Shown one piece after another: positions 50,992 through 60,089 of a stretch of 64,000 bases of DNA. This DNA comes from Pedobacter psychrotolerans. Its GTDB lineage: Bacteria; Bacteroidota; Bacteroidia; Sphingobacteriales; Sphingobacteriaceae. Made by a program: the position numbers and the translations under genes. The number at the start of each line of letters is the position of its first letter. Position 1 is the first letter of the stretch. Where the stretch lies: the NCBI RefSeq assembly GCF_004340665.1, contig NZ_SLWO01000002.1, positions 460,331 through 524,330 of the forward strand, given 5' to 3'. The notes beneath the pieces are model-generated. The model had not been told where the DNA came from and searched no databases. It saw only the letters and a program-made list of their open reading frames with translations.

Positions 50992-51681
50992 ATGAAAAAA
51001 ATCGTATTAATTCGGCACGGGCAAAGTATCTACAACCAGGAAAATCGTTTCACAGGCTGGACAGATGTAGACCTTTCTGAAAAGGGCTATCAGGAAGCTA
51101 AAAAAGCTGCAGAAATATTAAAGAAACATGATTATAACTTTGATATTGCCTTTACATCATTATTGAAACGGGCAATCAAAACCCTGCACATTATATTAGA
51201 GGATCTTGATCATCTTTGGATTCCGGAGTATAAAACCTGGCATTTAAACGAGCGTTTTTACGGCGCACTACAGGGATTAAACAAAGCGGAAACCGCAGAG
51301 AAATATGGAGCGGAACAAGTTTACAAATGGCGCAGAGATCCTGATGAGGAGCCTCCTCAAGTCACAAAAGATGATGAACGCTATCCTGGAAATGATTCAC
51401 GTTACCATAACTTATCACCCGAGCAATTACCATTAAGTGAAAATCTAACCGATACAATTGCAAGGGTACTGCCTTTCTGGAACGAATCAATTGTGCCAGC
51501 CATCAGCAAAAATGAGAAAGTAATCATCTCCGCACACGGAAATAGTTTAAGGGCATTGATCAAATACCTTGACCATTTATCAAACGAAGAAGTTACCGCT
51601 TTAGAAATACCAACAGGAAGTCCACTGGTTTATGAACTTGATGATGACCTGAAAAAAATCAGGCATTATTATTTAGAATAA
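50992..51681 (+). CDS. gpmA: 2,3-bisphosphoglycerate-dependent phosphoglycerate mutase
   Basis: The 229-residue glycolytic enzyme interconverts 3- and 2-phosphoglycerate via a phosphohistidine. The phosphorylated H9 lies in [39 protein letters not shown] and the second histidine in [13 protein letters not shown] complete the active site. The ATG at 50992 gives the canonical N-terminus; the longer frame begins in a terminator. Single-gene unit. Confidence 0.95.
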   Translation: MKKIVLIRHGQSIYNQENRFTGWTDVDLSEKGYQEAKKAAEILKKHDYNFDIAFTSLLKRAIKTLHIILEDLDHLWIPEYKTWHLNERFYGALQGLNKAETAEKYGAEQVYKWRRDPDEEPPQVTKDDERYPGNDSRYHNLSPEQLPLSENLTDTIARVLPFWNESIVPAISKNEKVIISAHGNSLRALIKYLDHLSNEEVTALEIPTGSPLVYELDDDLKKIRHYYLE

Positions 51682-51733
51682 ATGATTTGCAAAGGACGAT
51701 CAGTAACGAAGAAACTAGCGCACTAAACTCAAG

Positions 51734-51830
51734 AGGTGTCATCATTACGAGAAGCTCTTCCCCCACATCGTCATTGCGTGAAGGCTTTTTCAGCCGACGA
51801 AGCAAACTCATTCGCGATATGATTAAAGAA
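51734..51830. repeat. Degenerate palindromic repeat
   Basis: CATCATTACGAGAAGC, CGTCATTGCGTGAAGGC and CGACGAAGCAAACTCATTCG are diverged relatives of the perfect palindrome at 8406-8484. The short frames seen through it are not convincing genes. Confidence 0.5.
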
Positions 51831-51873
51831 AAAGGATCACTCACTCATTTACTAATTCCATCATTCTCCAATC

Positions 51874-52644
51874 CTACTTAACCTCAATCCACACCGGGGC
51901 ATGATCACTTGATTTTTCCCAACCACGAACATTTTTATCAACACCAGCATTTAATAACCTTCCCTCTAATTTAGGGCTCAACAAAAAATGATCAATCCTT
52001 AAACCCGCATCCCGACCATATGCATTTCTAAAATAATCCCAGAAAGTATAAATGGTTTCCGTAGGATAAAGCTTTCTAAGCGCATCCGTCCAACCCTGAT
52101 CCACCAGCTTTTTAAAAGCATCTCTAACTTCGGGCCTGAAAAGGGCATCATTTACCCAACGTTCAGGTTTATATACATCATTTTCAGTAGGAATCACATT
52201 AAAATCTCCAGCTAAAACCACAGGCAAATCATATTCAAGCAATTTCGCTGCATGATCAGTTAGCCGCGCCATCCAAGCCATTTTATAATCTAATTTTGGC
52301 CCTGGTGTAGGGTTGCCATTTGGAAGATACAAGCAACCAATCACCACATCATTGATCAAGGCTTCAATATATCTGCTGTGTAGATCTTCATCATCACCCG
52401 GTAAACCACGCCTAAGTTCCTTAATTTCATAACCACGTGCCAGAATAGCTACCCCGTTCCAGCTTTTTTGCCCCTGCCAAATGGCTTGATATCCAGCATC
52501 TAAAATCGCTTGTTCCGGAAATTTCTCCTGTGGTGCTTTTAACTCCTGAATACAAACTACATCAGGTTGAGTTTCGGCTAACCACCTCAAAAACACAGGC
52601 AAACGTCCATTTATTCCATTAACATTATAAGTCGCTATTTTCAT
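51874..52644 (-). CDS. xth: Exodeoxyribonuclease III
   Basis: The 256-residue enzyme is an AP endonuclease and 3'-5' exonuclease in base excision repair. The family blocks appear in order: IATYNVNGINGRLPVF, CIQELKAPQEKFP with the metal-binding glutamate, SWNGVAILAR, LAGDFNVIPTENDVY, LRIDHFLLS and the final SDHAPVWIEV. It is transcribed divergently from the sigma factor gene, with 111 bases between. Confidence 0.95.
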   Translation of the reverse strand: MKIATYNVNGINGRLPVFLRWLAETQPDVVCIQELKAPQEKFPEQAILDAGYQAIWQGQKSWNGVAILARGYEIKELRRGLPGDDEDLHSRYIEALINDVVIGCLYLPNGNPTPGPKLDYKMAWMARLTDHAAKLLEYDLPVVLAGDFNVIPTENDVYKPERWVNDALFRPEVRDAFKKLVDQGWTDALRKLYPTETIYTFWDYFRNAYGRDAGLRIDHFLLSPKLEGRLLNAGVDKNVRGWEKSSDHAPVWIEVK

Positions 52645-52755
52645 GATAAATTAAAGTGAATAAAGCAGTTAGTAATAAAAATATTTCATTTTTTTGTAAA
52701 TGTAAATCAAAATTTGGCCTTATCTTGCAAATTATTTTACAAGTCAATCTAATTA

Positions 52756-53226
52756 ATGTCTGAAGTTATTCTAAACATCTCAAAAGAAGCATCTAAAGAT
52801 ATCCGGCAATTTTACGATAAATATGCCGGTATGCTTTTAGGCTTTATTCATGGTGCCATTCAGGATCCTAAAGAACCCGAAACACTTTTAATTAAAATTA
52901 TAACATCTTTTATATTGGAAACGAATCTAAATGCGCAAAGTAACCTCAGCACATGGATGCTTTTAAGGCAACATGCACAAAGAACTTTGGCACAGCAAAA
53001 TTTGAGCGACAAGCCCTTAACAGATTCTGTTTTGAATACAATTCCCAATCACCCGGCAGAAAATTCAGACCTCCTAAGTCCCAGAGAAAAAGAAATATTT
53101 AGTGCCGTATATTACCAGGGCCGATCAATTTCTGGCTTAGCCGAATTACTTGGCGAAGAAGAAAATAACATACGCATTCAACTGAAATCATCAATTGATA
53201 AAATGAGGAGGTTACGTGAAAATTAA
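52756..53226 (+). CDS. Divergent RNA polymerase sigma-factor-like protein
   Basis: The 156-residue protein has a sigma-70 family layout: an N-terminal helical region (FYDKYAGMLLGFIHGAIQD) in the place of region 2, and a C-terminal helix-turn-helix like region 4 (SPREKEIFSAVYYQGRSISG, LAELLGEEENNIRIQLK). The region 2 core motif is weak. The following gene overlaps it by eleven bases and looks like a cognate anti-sigma factor, which supports an ECF-type role. Confidence 0.78.
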   Translation: MSEVILNISKEASKDIRQFYDKYAGMLLGFIHGAIQDPKEPETLLIKIITSFILETNLNAQSNLSTWMLLRQHAQRTLAQQNLSDKPLTDSVLNTIPNHPAENSDLLSPREKEIFSAVYYQGRSISGLAELLGEEENNIRIQLKSSIDKMRRLREN

Positions 53227-53710
53227 AGAATGGATAGAAAGTGGTATCATGGAAACCTATGTAATGGGAGTTGCTACCGAACAGGAAATTGAACAAGTAA
53301 TATCACTGAAAAAACAATATCCGGAATTTGAACAAGAACTAGCCAAACTGGAGTATGATATGGAAATGCTGGCACAGGGCATGGCCATTCTACCCCCTCC
53401 GGGAATTTTATCAAAAATTCAACATGAAGTAAATGAAATTCAGCTTCGTGAACAGAAAGTAGAGAAATTTACCGCACGTGAGCACACCTCAAGCCAGGAT
53501 GATACCCGAAAAGACCGCTACATTGAAGTGGAATCAGAATCCAACCACATGCGCATTCATAAAGCATGGCGATGGGTTTTTGCAGCCGTTTTTGTATTAG
53601 GGAAAATCTTTTTAGGCTTCGCAATTTATTATTACCTGGAAAACAGACAAGCAAAAGAACAGATTGAAGAACTTAAAATGGAAATCAAAAAAGGTGCTCC
53701 ACTTCGTTAA
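53216..53710 (+). CDS. Anti-sigma-factor-like membrane protein
   Basis: The 164-residue protein starts MKIKEWIESGIMETYVMG, resembling the Bacteroidota anti-sigma N-terminus (SGxxExYVxG). It has an acidic helical cytoplasmic half, one membrane helix (WVFAAVFVLGKIFLGFAIYY) and a short charged tail. No zinc-binding HxxxCxxC is seen and the usual periplasmic sensing domain is almost absent, so it is a minimal form. Overlap with the sigma-like gene implies coupled synthesis. Confidence 0.75.
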   Translation: MKIKEWIESGIMETYVMGVATEQEIEQVISLKKQYPEFEQELAKLEYDMEMLAQGMAILPPPGILSKIQHEVNEIQLREQKVEKFTAREHTSSQDDTRKDRYIEVESESNHMRIHKAWRWVFAAVFVLGKIFLGFAIYYYLENRQAKEQIEELKMEIKKGAPLR

Positions 53711-53766
53711 TTTCTTATTTTTTTAAACTATAGCCTCCTTAAGGCGTTGTTATAAAAATCAAAAAA

Positions 53767-54339
53767 ATGAACGAAGATTTAAATCAACCCAAATTATATA
53801 TGCTTTTGCTTGGATCAAAAGCCCCCAAAAGAAATGTAGAACAGCACGACTATTTCTTTGGAATAGCTACATCATTAAAAGAACTTGTTCCGGAAATTAA
53901 AGCATTCTGGCCCGAAGCCGGAGCAAGTATTCATATTGATGGATGGAGAGAAGTAAATCAGGTAGATGGCTATCAGATTAATATTCTTCCTAAAGTGGCA
54001 GAACAAAAATCATCAGTACACAAATTATTCTTTACTAATCTGGGCGGTTATCAGGCCGGTAAATTAGCAGAGCAACATTACATTGTATTAAGTGTAAAAG
54101 ATGATCGGGCCTCTGCCATTCAACACGCTAAAAAAACCGTATTCTTTAAAACCAATTCCATTAAAGGCGCAAATGCACACATCGATGAAAAATACGGTAT
54201 CGACATTGATGACATTTATCGGGTAGAAGAAATTTTAAGTCCGGTTTTTAAGACAAAGTATCACATCGAAATTACGCCCGATTCTACTTTACCAGAAGAT
54301 GAGATTCATTTAGGTTACTTTAAACTCGATAAACTTTAA
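53767..54339 (+). CDS. DUF1543 domain protein
   Basis: The 190-residue protein has the DUF1543 pattern: YMLLLGSKAPKRNVEQHDYF, FFGIATSLKELVPEIKAFWP and HIDGWREVNQVDGYQI. A second related half begins near KLFFTNLGGYQAGKLAEQHY, so the domain is duplicated. It is a soluble cytoplasmic protein of unknown function, 56 bases after the anti-sigma gene and possibly in the same transcript. Confidence 0.87.
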   Translation: MNEDLNQPKLYMLLLGSKAPKRNVEQHDYFFGIATSLKELVPEIKAFWPEAGASIHIDGWREVNQVDGYQINILPKVAEQKSSVHKLFFTNLGGYQAGKLAEQHYIVLSVKDDRASAIQHAKKTVFFKTNSIKGANAHIDEKYGIDIDDIYRVEEILSPVFKTKYHIEITPDSTLPEDEIHLGYFKLDKL

Positions 54340-54430
54340 GACGGTTAGCATTCGCATTTGTCAAGAAGTATCTGCCTGAAAACCATTCCGTAATTATCAT
54401 GTTATTAGATGATAACAAAACCAATAATAT

Positions 54431-55018
54431 ATGAAAAAGTTAATTTATGTAATGGCAGTTTCCGTTTCAGCATTGGCATTTCAAGCATGCAGCGGAGGAA
54501 ACAAAGATGCTAAAGAAAGTGCAGACAGCTTGAACCAAAGCAAAGACACGACTACTAATGTGGCTGCAACCGGAGGGATTGCTGTTGATGAGGCCGATTC
54601 AAAATTTGCAACAACAGCTGCTGTTGGCGGTATGGCAGAGGTAGAATTGAGTAAACTTGCACTTCAAAAAAGCAGCAATGCTCAGGTAAAGGAATTTGCT
54701 ACAATGATGGTTACCGATCATGGTAATGCAAATGCTGAACTAATGGAAATAGCGAAAACAAAAAACATCACACTTCCAACTACAGTTGATGCTGATCACC
54801 AGAAAAAAATGGATGATTTGAGTAAAAAATCAGGAGCAGATTTTGACAAAGCATATGTGAGCGATATGATTGACGGTCATAAATCTACCTTGAAATTAAT
54901 GGAAGATGAATCTAAAAACGCAAAAGACGCTGAATTAAAAGCTTTTTCAACTAAAACCGCACCTATTGTTCAGGGCCACTTAGTAATGATCAATAAGATT
55001 AATGATTCCATGAAGTAA
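54431..55018 (+). CDS. DUF4142 lipoprotein
   Basis: The 195-residue protein has a lipoprotein signal peptide with the cysteine in FQACSGG, a low-complexity linker rich in Ala, Asp and Thr (residues 20-55), and a four-helix DUF4142 domain (FATTAAVGGMAEVELSKLAL, VKEFATMMVTDHGNANAEL, KAYVSDMIDGHKSTLKLMED). The domain is ferritin-like in outline. Members are periplasmic, often stress induced, and uncharacterised. Single gene with a strong terminator. Confidence 0.9.
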   Translation: MKKLIYVMAVSVSALAFQACSGGNKDAKESADSLNQSKDTTTNVAATGGIAVDEADSKFATTAAVGGMAEVELSKLALQKSSNAQVKEFATMMVTDHGNANAELMEIAKTKNITLPTTVDADHQKKMDDLSKKSGADFDKAYVSDMIDGHKSTLKLMEDESKNAKDAELKAFSTKTAPIVQGHLVMINKINDSMK

Positions 55019-55031
55019 TCTTCAGGATAAG

Positions 55032-55089
55032 TAATACCCTGTTGAGATAATATGCTTTACAATATTATCTCAACAGGGTATTTTGTTTT
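55032..55089 (+). terminator. Long intrinsic terminator after the DUF4142 gene
   Basis: Arms AATACCCTGTTGAGATAATA and TATTATCTCAACAGGGTATT form a stem of about 20 base pairs with a short loop and a T-run. Confidence 0.92.
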
Positions 55090-55090
55090 A

Positions 55091-55192
55091 AACCATCCCG
55101 GTCTGCGACCACCCCTCCAAAGGAGGGGAATTACAATCGCCATATCCCTCTTTCACAGGGATGGTCACAGACCGGGGTGTTAAAAGCAATAA
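55091..55192. repeat. Inverted pair of G+C-rich hairpin modules
   Basis: The first copy reads on the minus strand (AACCATCCCGGTCTGCGACC, then ACCCCTCCAAAGGAGGGGAA). The second reads forward (ATCCCTCTTTCACAGGGATG, GTCACAGACCGGGGTGTTAA). They meet near ACAATCGCCAT. The forward copy matches 43057-43112. Confidence 0.8.
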
Positions 55193-55222
55193 ACAAGTAT
55201 TAAACTCAACTTAAGAGTAAAA

Positions 55223-55248
55223 AAATCCCGAGGTTATACTTCGGGATT
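55223..55248 (-). terminator. Terminator overlapping the stop of the FAD/NAD(P)-binding protein gene
   Basis: AATCCCGA and TCGGGATT arms with a loop of about ten bases; on the minus strand a run of seven T follows. The stem covers the last codons and the stop at 55234. Confidence 0.75.
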
Positions 55249-56970
55249 CTTTTTGCTTTGAATAGTTTTCAGCACTTCCATAGAAGCCGCCTCACAGAAA
55301 TCAATTCCAGAGTAATCTGGATTATAGCCTCCAATATAAGGCACCGCCATAATATAAATCCGATCATTCGGTTGCCCATCCTCACCTACCACCTGAAAAG
55401 TATCATTAATGGTAATGCCCGGAACCTTTAAAGCATATAACCCATCTTTATTTTTTTCCACCAGCTTATTCCCTTTTTCCACCTCTTCTTTACCAATATC
55501 AGGTGATTTGAAGTTTAACATAGCAGGGCTAACAGAACCACCTTCTACCAACCCTTTAAAAGGAAAATCATCATATGACAAGTGTGGCTGACCAATGCAA
55601 CTGATAAAAGTTTTATAGTGTATTGAAACTTCATCTCCCTGATCATTGGTATAAATATATGTTGCACCACCCTCTTTATGAGGCTCTACAGAACTATCTT
55701 CACCTACAGAAACAATTTCGAGCACACCAGCATCATGCAAGGCCATTAAATCTCTGCATGAACTTTGCGGCACAAATGCAATGACGATAGAAATCAGCGG
55801 CATCAACTCTTTCTGTAATCGCTGCATGTCTTCAGCACATAAGTATTTTGCAGGGTAATTCATGGCAAAGCTTAAAACCGCCAATGCCTCTTTCCAATAA
55901 ATGGATTCTTCACGTTTAATCGATTTTTCGGCCTCCTCATACTCCTTTCTAAATAAATCAAATGGTGGAACATTTTCCCGGTAAGACATCATGGCCTCCA
56001 CAAAGGTTTCCAGATCCATATCCTTTATTTTTTCATAAAAGGCAGCGTCTCGTTTTTTAAACTGATCCTTAAAATTCTTTTCAAAAACAAAATCCAATGG
56101 AATAAATCCACCGTTTTCCTTAATATTTTGCTGAATCTCCGCTTTGCTTAAAGTCTCATCCTTTCCTAAATGCGAATCTTCCAGGTGAAAACGAATGGCC
56201 GGGAGCAAGCCATTTCTGGAATGCATCACAATTTTAAATAGGCTACTGTTTTCATTAAGAATGAATTTATAAGTCCCATCCTCTTCTGCCTCAAAAGCAC
56301 CATTATTACGTGCCAGCGTTCTAATAGCATCTATAGCCGTAAGCGAAGAACCCATAATAGCGATTGGGTGATTAAGATGCTTTGCCAGTTTTTTTGGTGG
56401 ATAAGGAGAATCATAATAACCTGGAACTTTGCCTTCATGTTTTTTCGGCCAGTTATGCCCCACACATACAATGATGTGATCAAAATATCTGATGTCACCT
56501 CCATTAATTTCTACACCCACATTATTTTTAGCCGGATCATCTATAATATCAGTTACCTGAGTATTTAGACTAACCTTCGTAACCACCCCCTGTTCATCAG
56601 CCACTTCTTTAAGCAATTCAAATTGTGCCGAGAGGTATTCACCAAAAAACAACCTGGGTAAAACCTTATATTCATTAAACGTATCTGAATTGATATTAAA
56701 CTTCTTTAACAGCGGTTTTGGCGCCATTTTAACCCAATCCTCTATAGAATTAAAGATTACGGGAATCTCGTTATCCGATACATTTGTGATGTGTTCCTCA
56801 TTTGCACCCTCTGTGCTGTAAGGCATTCCAGATCCAAGTGTATCTTTTCTTTCAAAGATTTCAATTACCAGGTTTTTAATTCCCGATTCAACCAATCTTT
56901 TATACATAAAAAGGCCACTAGGACCACCGCCAAGTATGGCTATTTTTAACGGGTTAGCTTTGTTAGTCAT
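55234..56970 (-). CDS. FAD/NAD(P)-binding protein
   Basis: The 578-residue flavoprotein begins with the dinucleotide motif IAILGGGPSGLFMYKRLV and IEIFERKDTLGSGMPYS, followed by a NAD(P)-binding segment with AIMGSSLTAIDAIRTLARN. It matches the FAD-NAD(P)-binding family related to hydroxyacylglutathione- or lysine-oxygenase-like enzymes, with no assigned substrate. Cytoplasmic, single-gene unit. Its N-terminal PSG motif and glycine spacing are intact. Confidence 0.88.
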   Translation of the reverse strand: MTNKANPLKIAILGGGPSGLFMYKRLVESGIKNLVIEIFERKDTLGSGMPYSTEGANEEHITNVSDNEIPVIFNSIEDWVKMAPKPLLKKFNINSDTFNEYKVLPRLFFGEYLSAQFELLKEVADEQGVVTKVSLNTQVTDIIDDPAKNNVGVEINGGDIRYFDHIIVCVGHNWPKKHEGKVPGYYDSPYPPKKLAKHLNHPIAIMGSSLTAIDAIRTLARNNGAFEAEEDGTYKFILNENSSLFKIVMHSRNGLLPAIRFHLEDSHLGKDETLSKAEIQQNIKENGGFIPLDFVFEKNFKDQFKKRDAAFYEKIKDMDLETFVEAMMSYRENVPPFDLFRKEYEEAEKSIKREESIYWKEALAVLSFAMNYPAKYLCAEDMQRLQKELMPLISIVIAFVPQSSCRDLMALHDAGVLEIVSVGEDSSVEPHKEGGATYIYTNDQGDEVSIHYKTFISCIGQPHLSYDDFPFKGLVEGGSVSPAMLNFKSPDIGKEEVEKGNKLVEKNKDGLYALKVPGITINDTFQVVGEDGQPNDRIYIMAVPYIGGYNPDYSGIDFCEAASMEVLKTIQSKKNPEV

Positions 56971-57339
56971 TTAATAAATGATGATTTTTTTTAATCTGTA
57001 ATTGCAGCAATGTTTAAAGTAACCACTAGAGATCATTCCTTACACAATCTTAAAAACCCCAAATTGTTTTGTTCAAAATTAAAATCCTGAGGCTAATGAT
57101 CAAGAGAAGCCCATCAATAAATTTATATGCCAATTTCTGAACAAAATTACCATGCCCAGCAATACAAACAAGAGGGAATAAATGCTAAAGAAATGTGTAG
57201 AAGAATAGAAAAATAAAAATTACATTAATCCAAAACCAACCTGCATCCAAGTTGTTTATCACGTAATTCATTCATGTTTGAGCGCATGTTTGGGTTTAGA
57301 TAGAGGGATAGGTTTTTATAACCTGTCCCTTTTTGCTTT
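56971..57339. other. Intergenic stretch with a plus-strand hairpin
   Basis: No gene is supported. It ends in a hairpin with arms AGGGATAGGTT (57303) and AACCTGTCCCT (57320) followed by TTTTTGCTTTTT on the plus strand. Since both flanking genes are on the minus strand, this terminator has no gene to serve. A small RNA from the plus strand is possible. Confidence 0.4.
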
Positions 57340-59835
57340 TTAATAAAGTGGCAAAGAGAAGTAAAAAGTAGAACCCACATCTTCATTACTTTCTACCCAT
57401 ATTTTACCATTATGGCGTTCAATAATTTCGGCACTAAGGTACAGGCCAATTCCAAAACCCGAAATGGTATGGTTGCTTTGCACACGATAATAACGATCAA
57501 AAAGTTTCTTGGCATCATCACTCGAAATCCCAATCCCCTCATCTTTAACACTAACGATTACGTCATTATCCTTAATCTCACAATTTATCTCAATACTACT
57601 TCCGTTAGAAGAATATTTGTGTGCATTGCTCAACAAATTCGAAACTACGCTGCCTATTTTATCCCGATCTGCATAGATGGAAACCTCACATGATTGTGCA
57701 AAAATGATATCATGTGTAGAAGGCGATATAAATGTTTCATCAACTGTTTCTTGCAAAAGCTGATCTAACCTGAAAGAAGTTTTATCAATCATTAATTTAC
57801 CCGATTCCAATCTGGATACATTAAGAAAACCATTAATCATGGCTGTCATTTTCCGGATTTGAATTTGGGTTTTTTCTAATGCATTAGAAGCATACTGATC
57901 GTCATCAATTTTTGATTTACGTTGTAACACTTGCACAAAACCATTTATGGCAGTTAATGGCGTTTTCAACTCATGGCTTACCATTCCGATAAAGTCATTT
58001 TTACGCAGTTCATCCAGTTTACGTTCCGTAATATCCATAAACATACCCGAATATTCTGCCATATTACCCATCTCATCCAAAAAGACCTTTCCGGTAGCCC
58101 TAATCCATTTTTCCTCTCCGGTACGTAAATTATTGATCAAATATTCGGTATCGCTGGATGAATGACTATTGAAAGCATCATCAAGAGTTGCTGAAAACAT
58201 TTCACGGTAATCAGCATCAATGGTTTTTAGCACCTCCTCCATAGCCACTTCCCCATCCATTTCCAACCCGAGAAGTTCACGTACAAAAGCAGACATTGAA
58301 ATTTTACGTGTATTTGGATCGATGCTCCAGGTACCCATTTTTCCTGTTTCAATAGCCTGAAGAAGCTTTTCTTCACTATCTGATAACTTTCTAATGTATT
58401 GAACAAGGTCTTGATGTGTTTGAGCCAGCTCCTCATTAGTAGCAGCCAGTTCCTCATTGGTTGCGGCAAGTTCCTCGTTTGCAGCTGCCATTTCCTCATT
58501 CACTTCCTGTAATTCCTCCTGATGCTGTTTTCTTTCCGTTACATCAGGTCCTACCGTTGCCAATACAACAAATTCATTAGAAATAGGATCTTTGATAGAA
58601 ATTCCGTTCCACTCTACCCAAAAGGGTTTTCTAGTTTTTTCATTCCAATACCTGATTTCATGCCTGAAGTTTCCAGATTCCAATAAGCTAATTAAAGCCT
58701 TTTGTGCAAAATCTCTATCCTGAGGATAAACGCAATCCAGTATTGTTCTATTTTTTACAGTATCCCATCCCAGCTTTTTCAAGGCAATTGGGTTGGCATA
58801 AGTCATCTCATAATTTACGTTAGCCAAAGAAATAAATTCAGAGCTTGCATCAACCAGCGCACTCAGGTTTTGCCTTTCCAGTTCAGCCAGTTTACGATCG
58901 GTAATATCTACACAAGAACTGATGTATCCAGCAAAAGTTCCATCAGGATGCAACCGGGGTGGCCCACTGGCTAAAAGCCAACGGTAATCACCCTCTTTGC
59001 TTAAAATCCTGAATTCGCCGGCAAAAGGCGCTTTTTTCTCTAATGCAGAAAGATAAATATTAACGTAACCTTCCCTATCCTGAGGATGAATCAAATCTAC
59101 CCAACCAAATGCCAGAAGATCATTCATAGATCTTCCTGTAAGTGTCATCCACGGTTTATTAAAGTACACCGCATTTCCACTTTCATCAGCAACAGCAATA
59201 AAAATTTCAGTGCCCTCAGCCATTGTTCTAAAACGCTCTTCGCTTTCAGAAAGCTCCTTTACACGTTCAGCAACCCTAACCTCAAGTTCAGTATTTAATA
59301 AATGAAGGTGATTTTGTGCTTTCTGCAATTCTTCATTGGTAGTAGTAAGCTCCTCGTTCATTGAAGCAAGCTCCTCATTTAAGGCCTGCTCCCTGTTTAA
59401 TGCCGCTTCTCTTTCCGCAGCAAGTTCCATAGCCTCTTTTTTAAGAAATCTTTCACTTACATCAATTGCCGTATGAAGGATGCAAATAACCTTCCCGGTA
59501 TTATCTTTTATGGCACGATATTCAAAATCAAAATAGAAAGTTTTTATTTCGCCATTAATATTGAGATCAGCAGCCGTATCCTTTCCAGCAATTACAAGCC
59601 CCTCATTCCACACCCTTTTAAACATATCAATAAAAGGTTGGCCCTCAAGTTCAGGAAGCGCATCAGCTAAAGATTTCCCGATCACACTTCTATCCTTGCC
59701 CCAAATAGCCAACATGGCATCATTGGCTTCCTGTATAATGGCATCTTCCGTTACATGTATTGCTGTGGCAGTTTGGGTGAGATTAAAAACCTGGAGTAAT
59801 TCGTTACTACTTAAAAAATACGATGGACGACTCAT
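57340..59835 (-). CDS. Multi-PAS hybrid-free sensor histidine kinase
   Basis: The 831-residue protein has four PAS domains (about 10-130, 200-325, 330-445, 500-610), linked by two coiled coils made of repeated NEEL(A/T)xTNEEL words (about 140-190 and 445-490). The kinase core has H621 in MVSHELKTPL, the N box LLSNAHKYSS, and the glycine boxes VKDEGIGISS and GFGIGLYLS. No transmembrane segment is seen, so the sensor is soluble and may bind ligand or cofactor in a PAS pocket. No response-regulator gene is adjacent, so the partner is unknown. Confidence 0.94.
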   Translation of the reverse strand: MSRPSYFLSSNELLQVFNLTQTATAIHVTEDAIIQEANDAMLAIWGKDRSVIGKSLADALPELEGQPFIDMFKRVWNEGLVIAGKDTAADLNINGEIKTFYFDFEYRAIKDNTGKVICILHTAIDVSERFLKKEAMELAAEREAALNREQALNEELASMNEELTTTNEELQKAQNHLHLLNTELEVRVAERVKELSESEERFRTMAEGTEIFIAVADESGNAVYFNKPWMTLTGRSMNDLLAFGWVDLIHPQDREGYVNIYLSALEKKAPFAGEFRILSKEGDYRWLLASGPPRLHPDGTFAGYISSCVDITDRKLAELERQNLSALVDASSEFISLANVNYEMTYANPIALKKLGWDTVKNRTILDCVYPQDRDFAQKALISLLESGNFRHEIRYWNEKTRKPFWVEWNGISIKDPISNEFVVLATVGPDVTERKQHQEELQEVNEEMAAANEELAATNEELAATNEELAQTHQDLVQYIRKLSDSEEKLLQAIETGKMGTWSIDPNTRKISMSAFVRELLGLEMDGEVAMEEVLKTIDADYREMFSATLDDAFNSHSSSDTEYLINNLRTGEEKWIRATGKVFLDEMGNMAEYSGMFMDITERKLDELRKNDFIGMVSHELKTPLTAINGFVQVLQRKSKIDDDQYASNALEKTQIQIRKMTAMINGFLNVSRLESGKLMIDKTSFRLDQLLQETVDETFISPSTHDIIFAQSCEVSIYADRDKIGSVVSNLLSNAHKYSSNGSSIEINCEIKDNDVIVSVKDEGIGISSDDAKKLFDRYYRVQSNHTISGFGIGLYLSAEIIERHNGKIWVESNEDVGSTFYFSLPLY

Positions 59836-60010
59836 TCTACATTTTAGGGTAAAAGGTTAAAAATATACTTTTTCGAGAAATAAAGCAGTAAGTTTTTAAA
59901 ATAATCAACTCCAATTTTCTCTGTAATCACAACAGATAAATAAGTATTTTAACATCTCGATTTAGGAAACCAAGAAACACTATAAATGTTTTGCAACTGC
60001 AAAATTTAAT

Positions 60011-60040
60011 TTATTCACATTATCCACAGGATGTGTAAAA
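60011..60040. promoter_or_regulatory. Cluster of DnaA-box-like sequences
   Basis: TTATTCACA (60011-60019) and TTATCCACA (60020-60028) both match TTATnCACA and are directly adjacent. TGTGTAAAA (60032-60040) is a one-mismatch copy on the other strand. The surrounding 59836-60462 gap is strongly AT-rich. No dnaA, dnaN or other origin marker gene is in the window, so a binding or titration site is as likely as an origin. Confidence 0.45.
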
Positions 60041-60089
60041 TTATTTTGCATATTCAAACTAACATTTCACTAAATTGTTCTTAGTAAAT

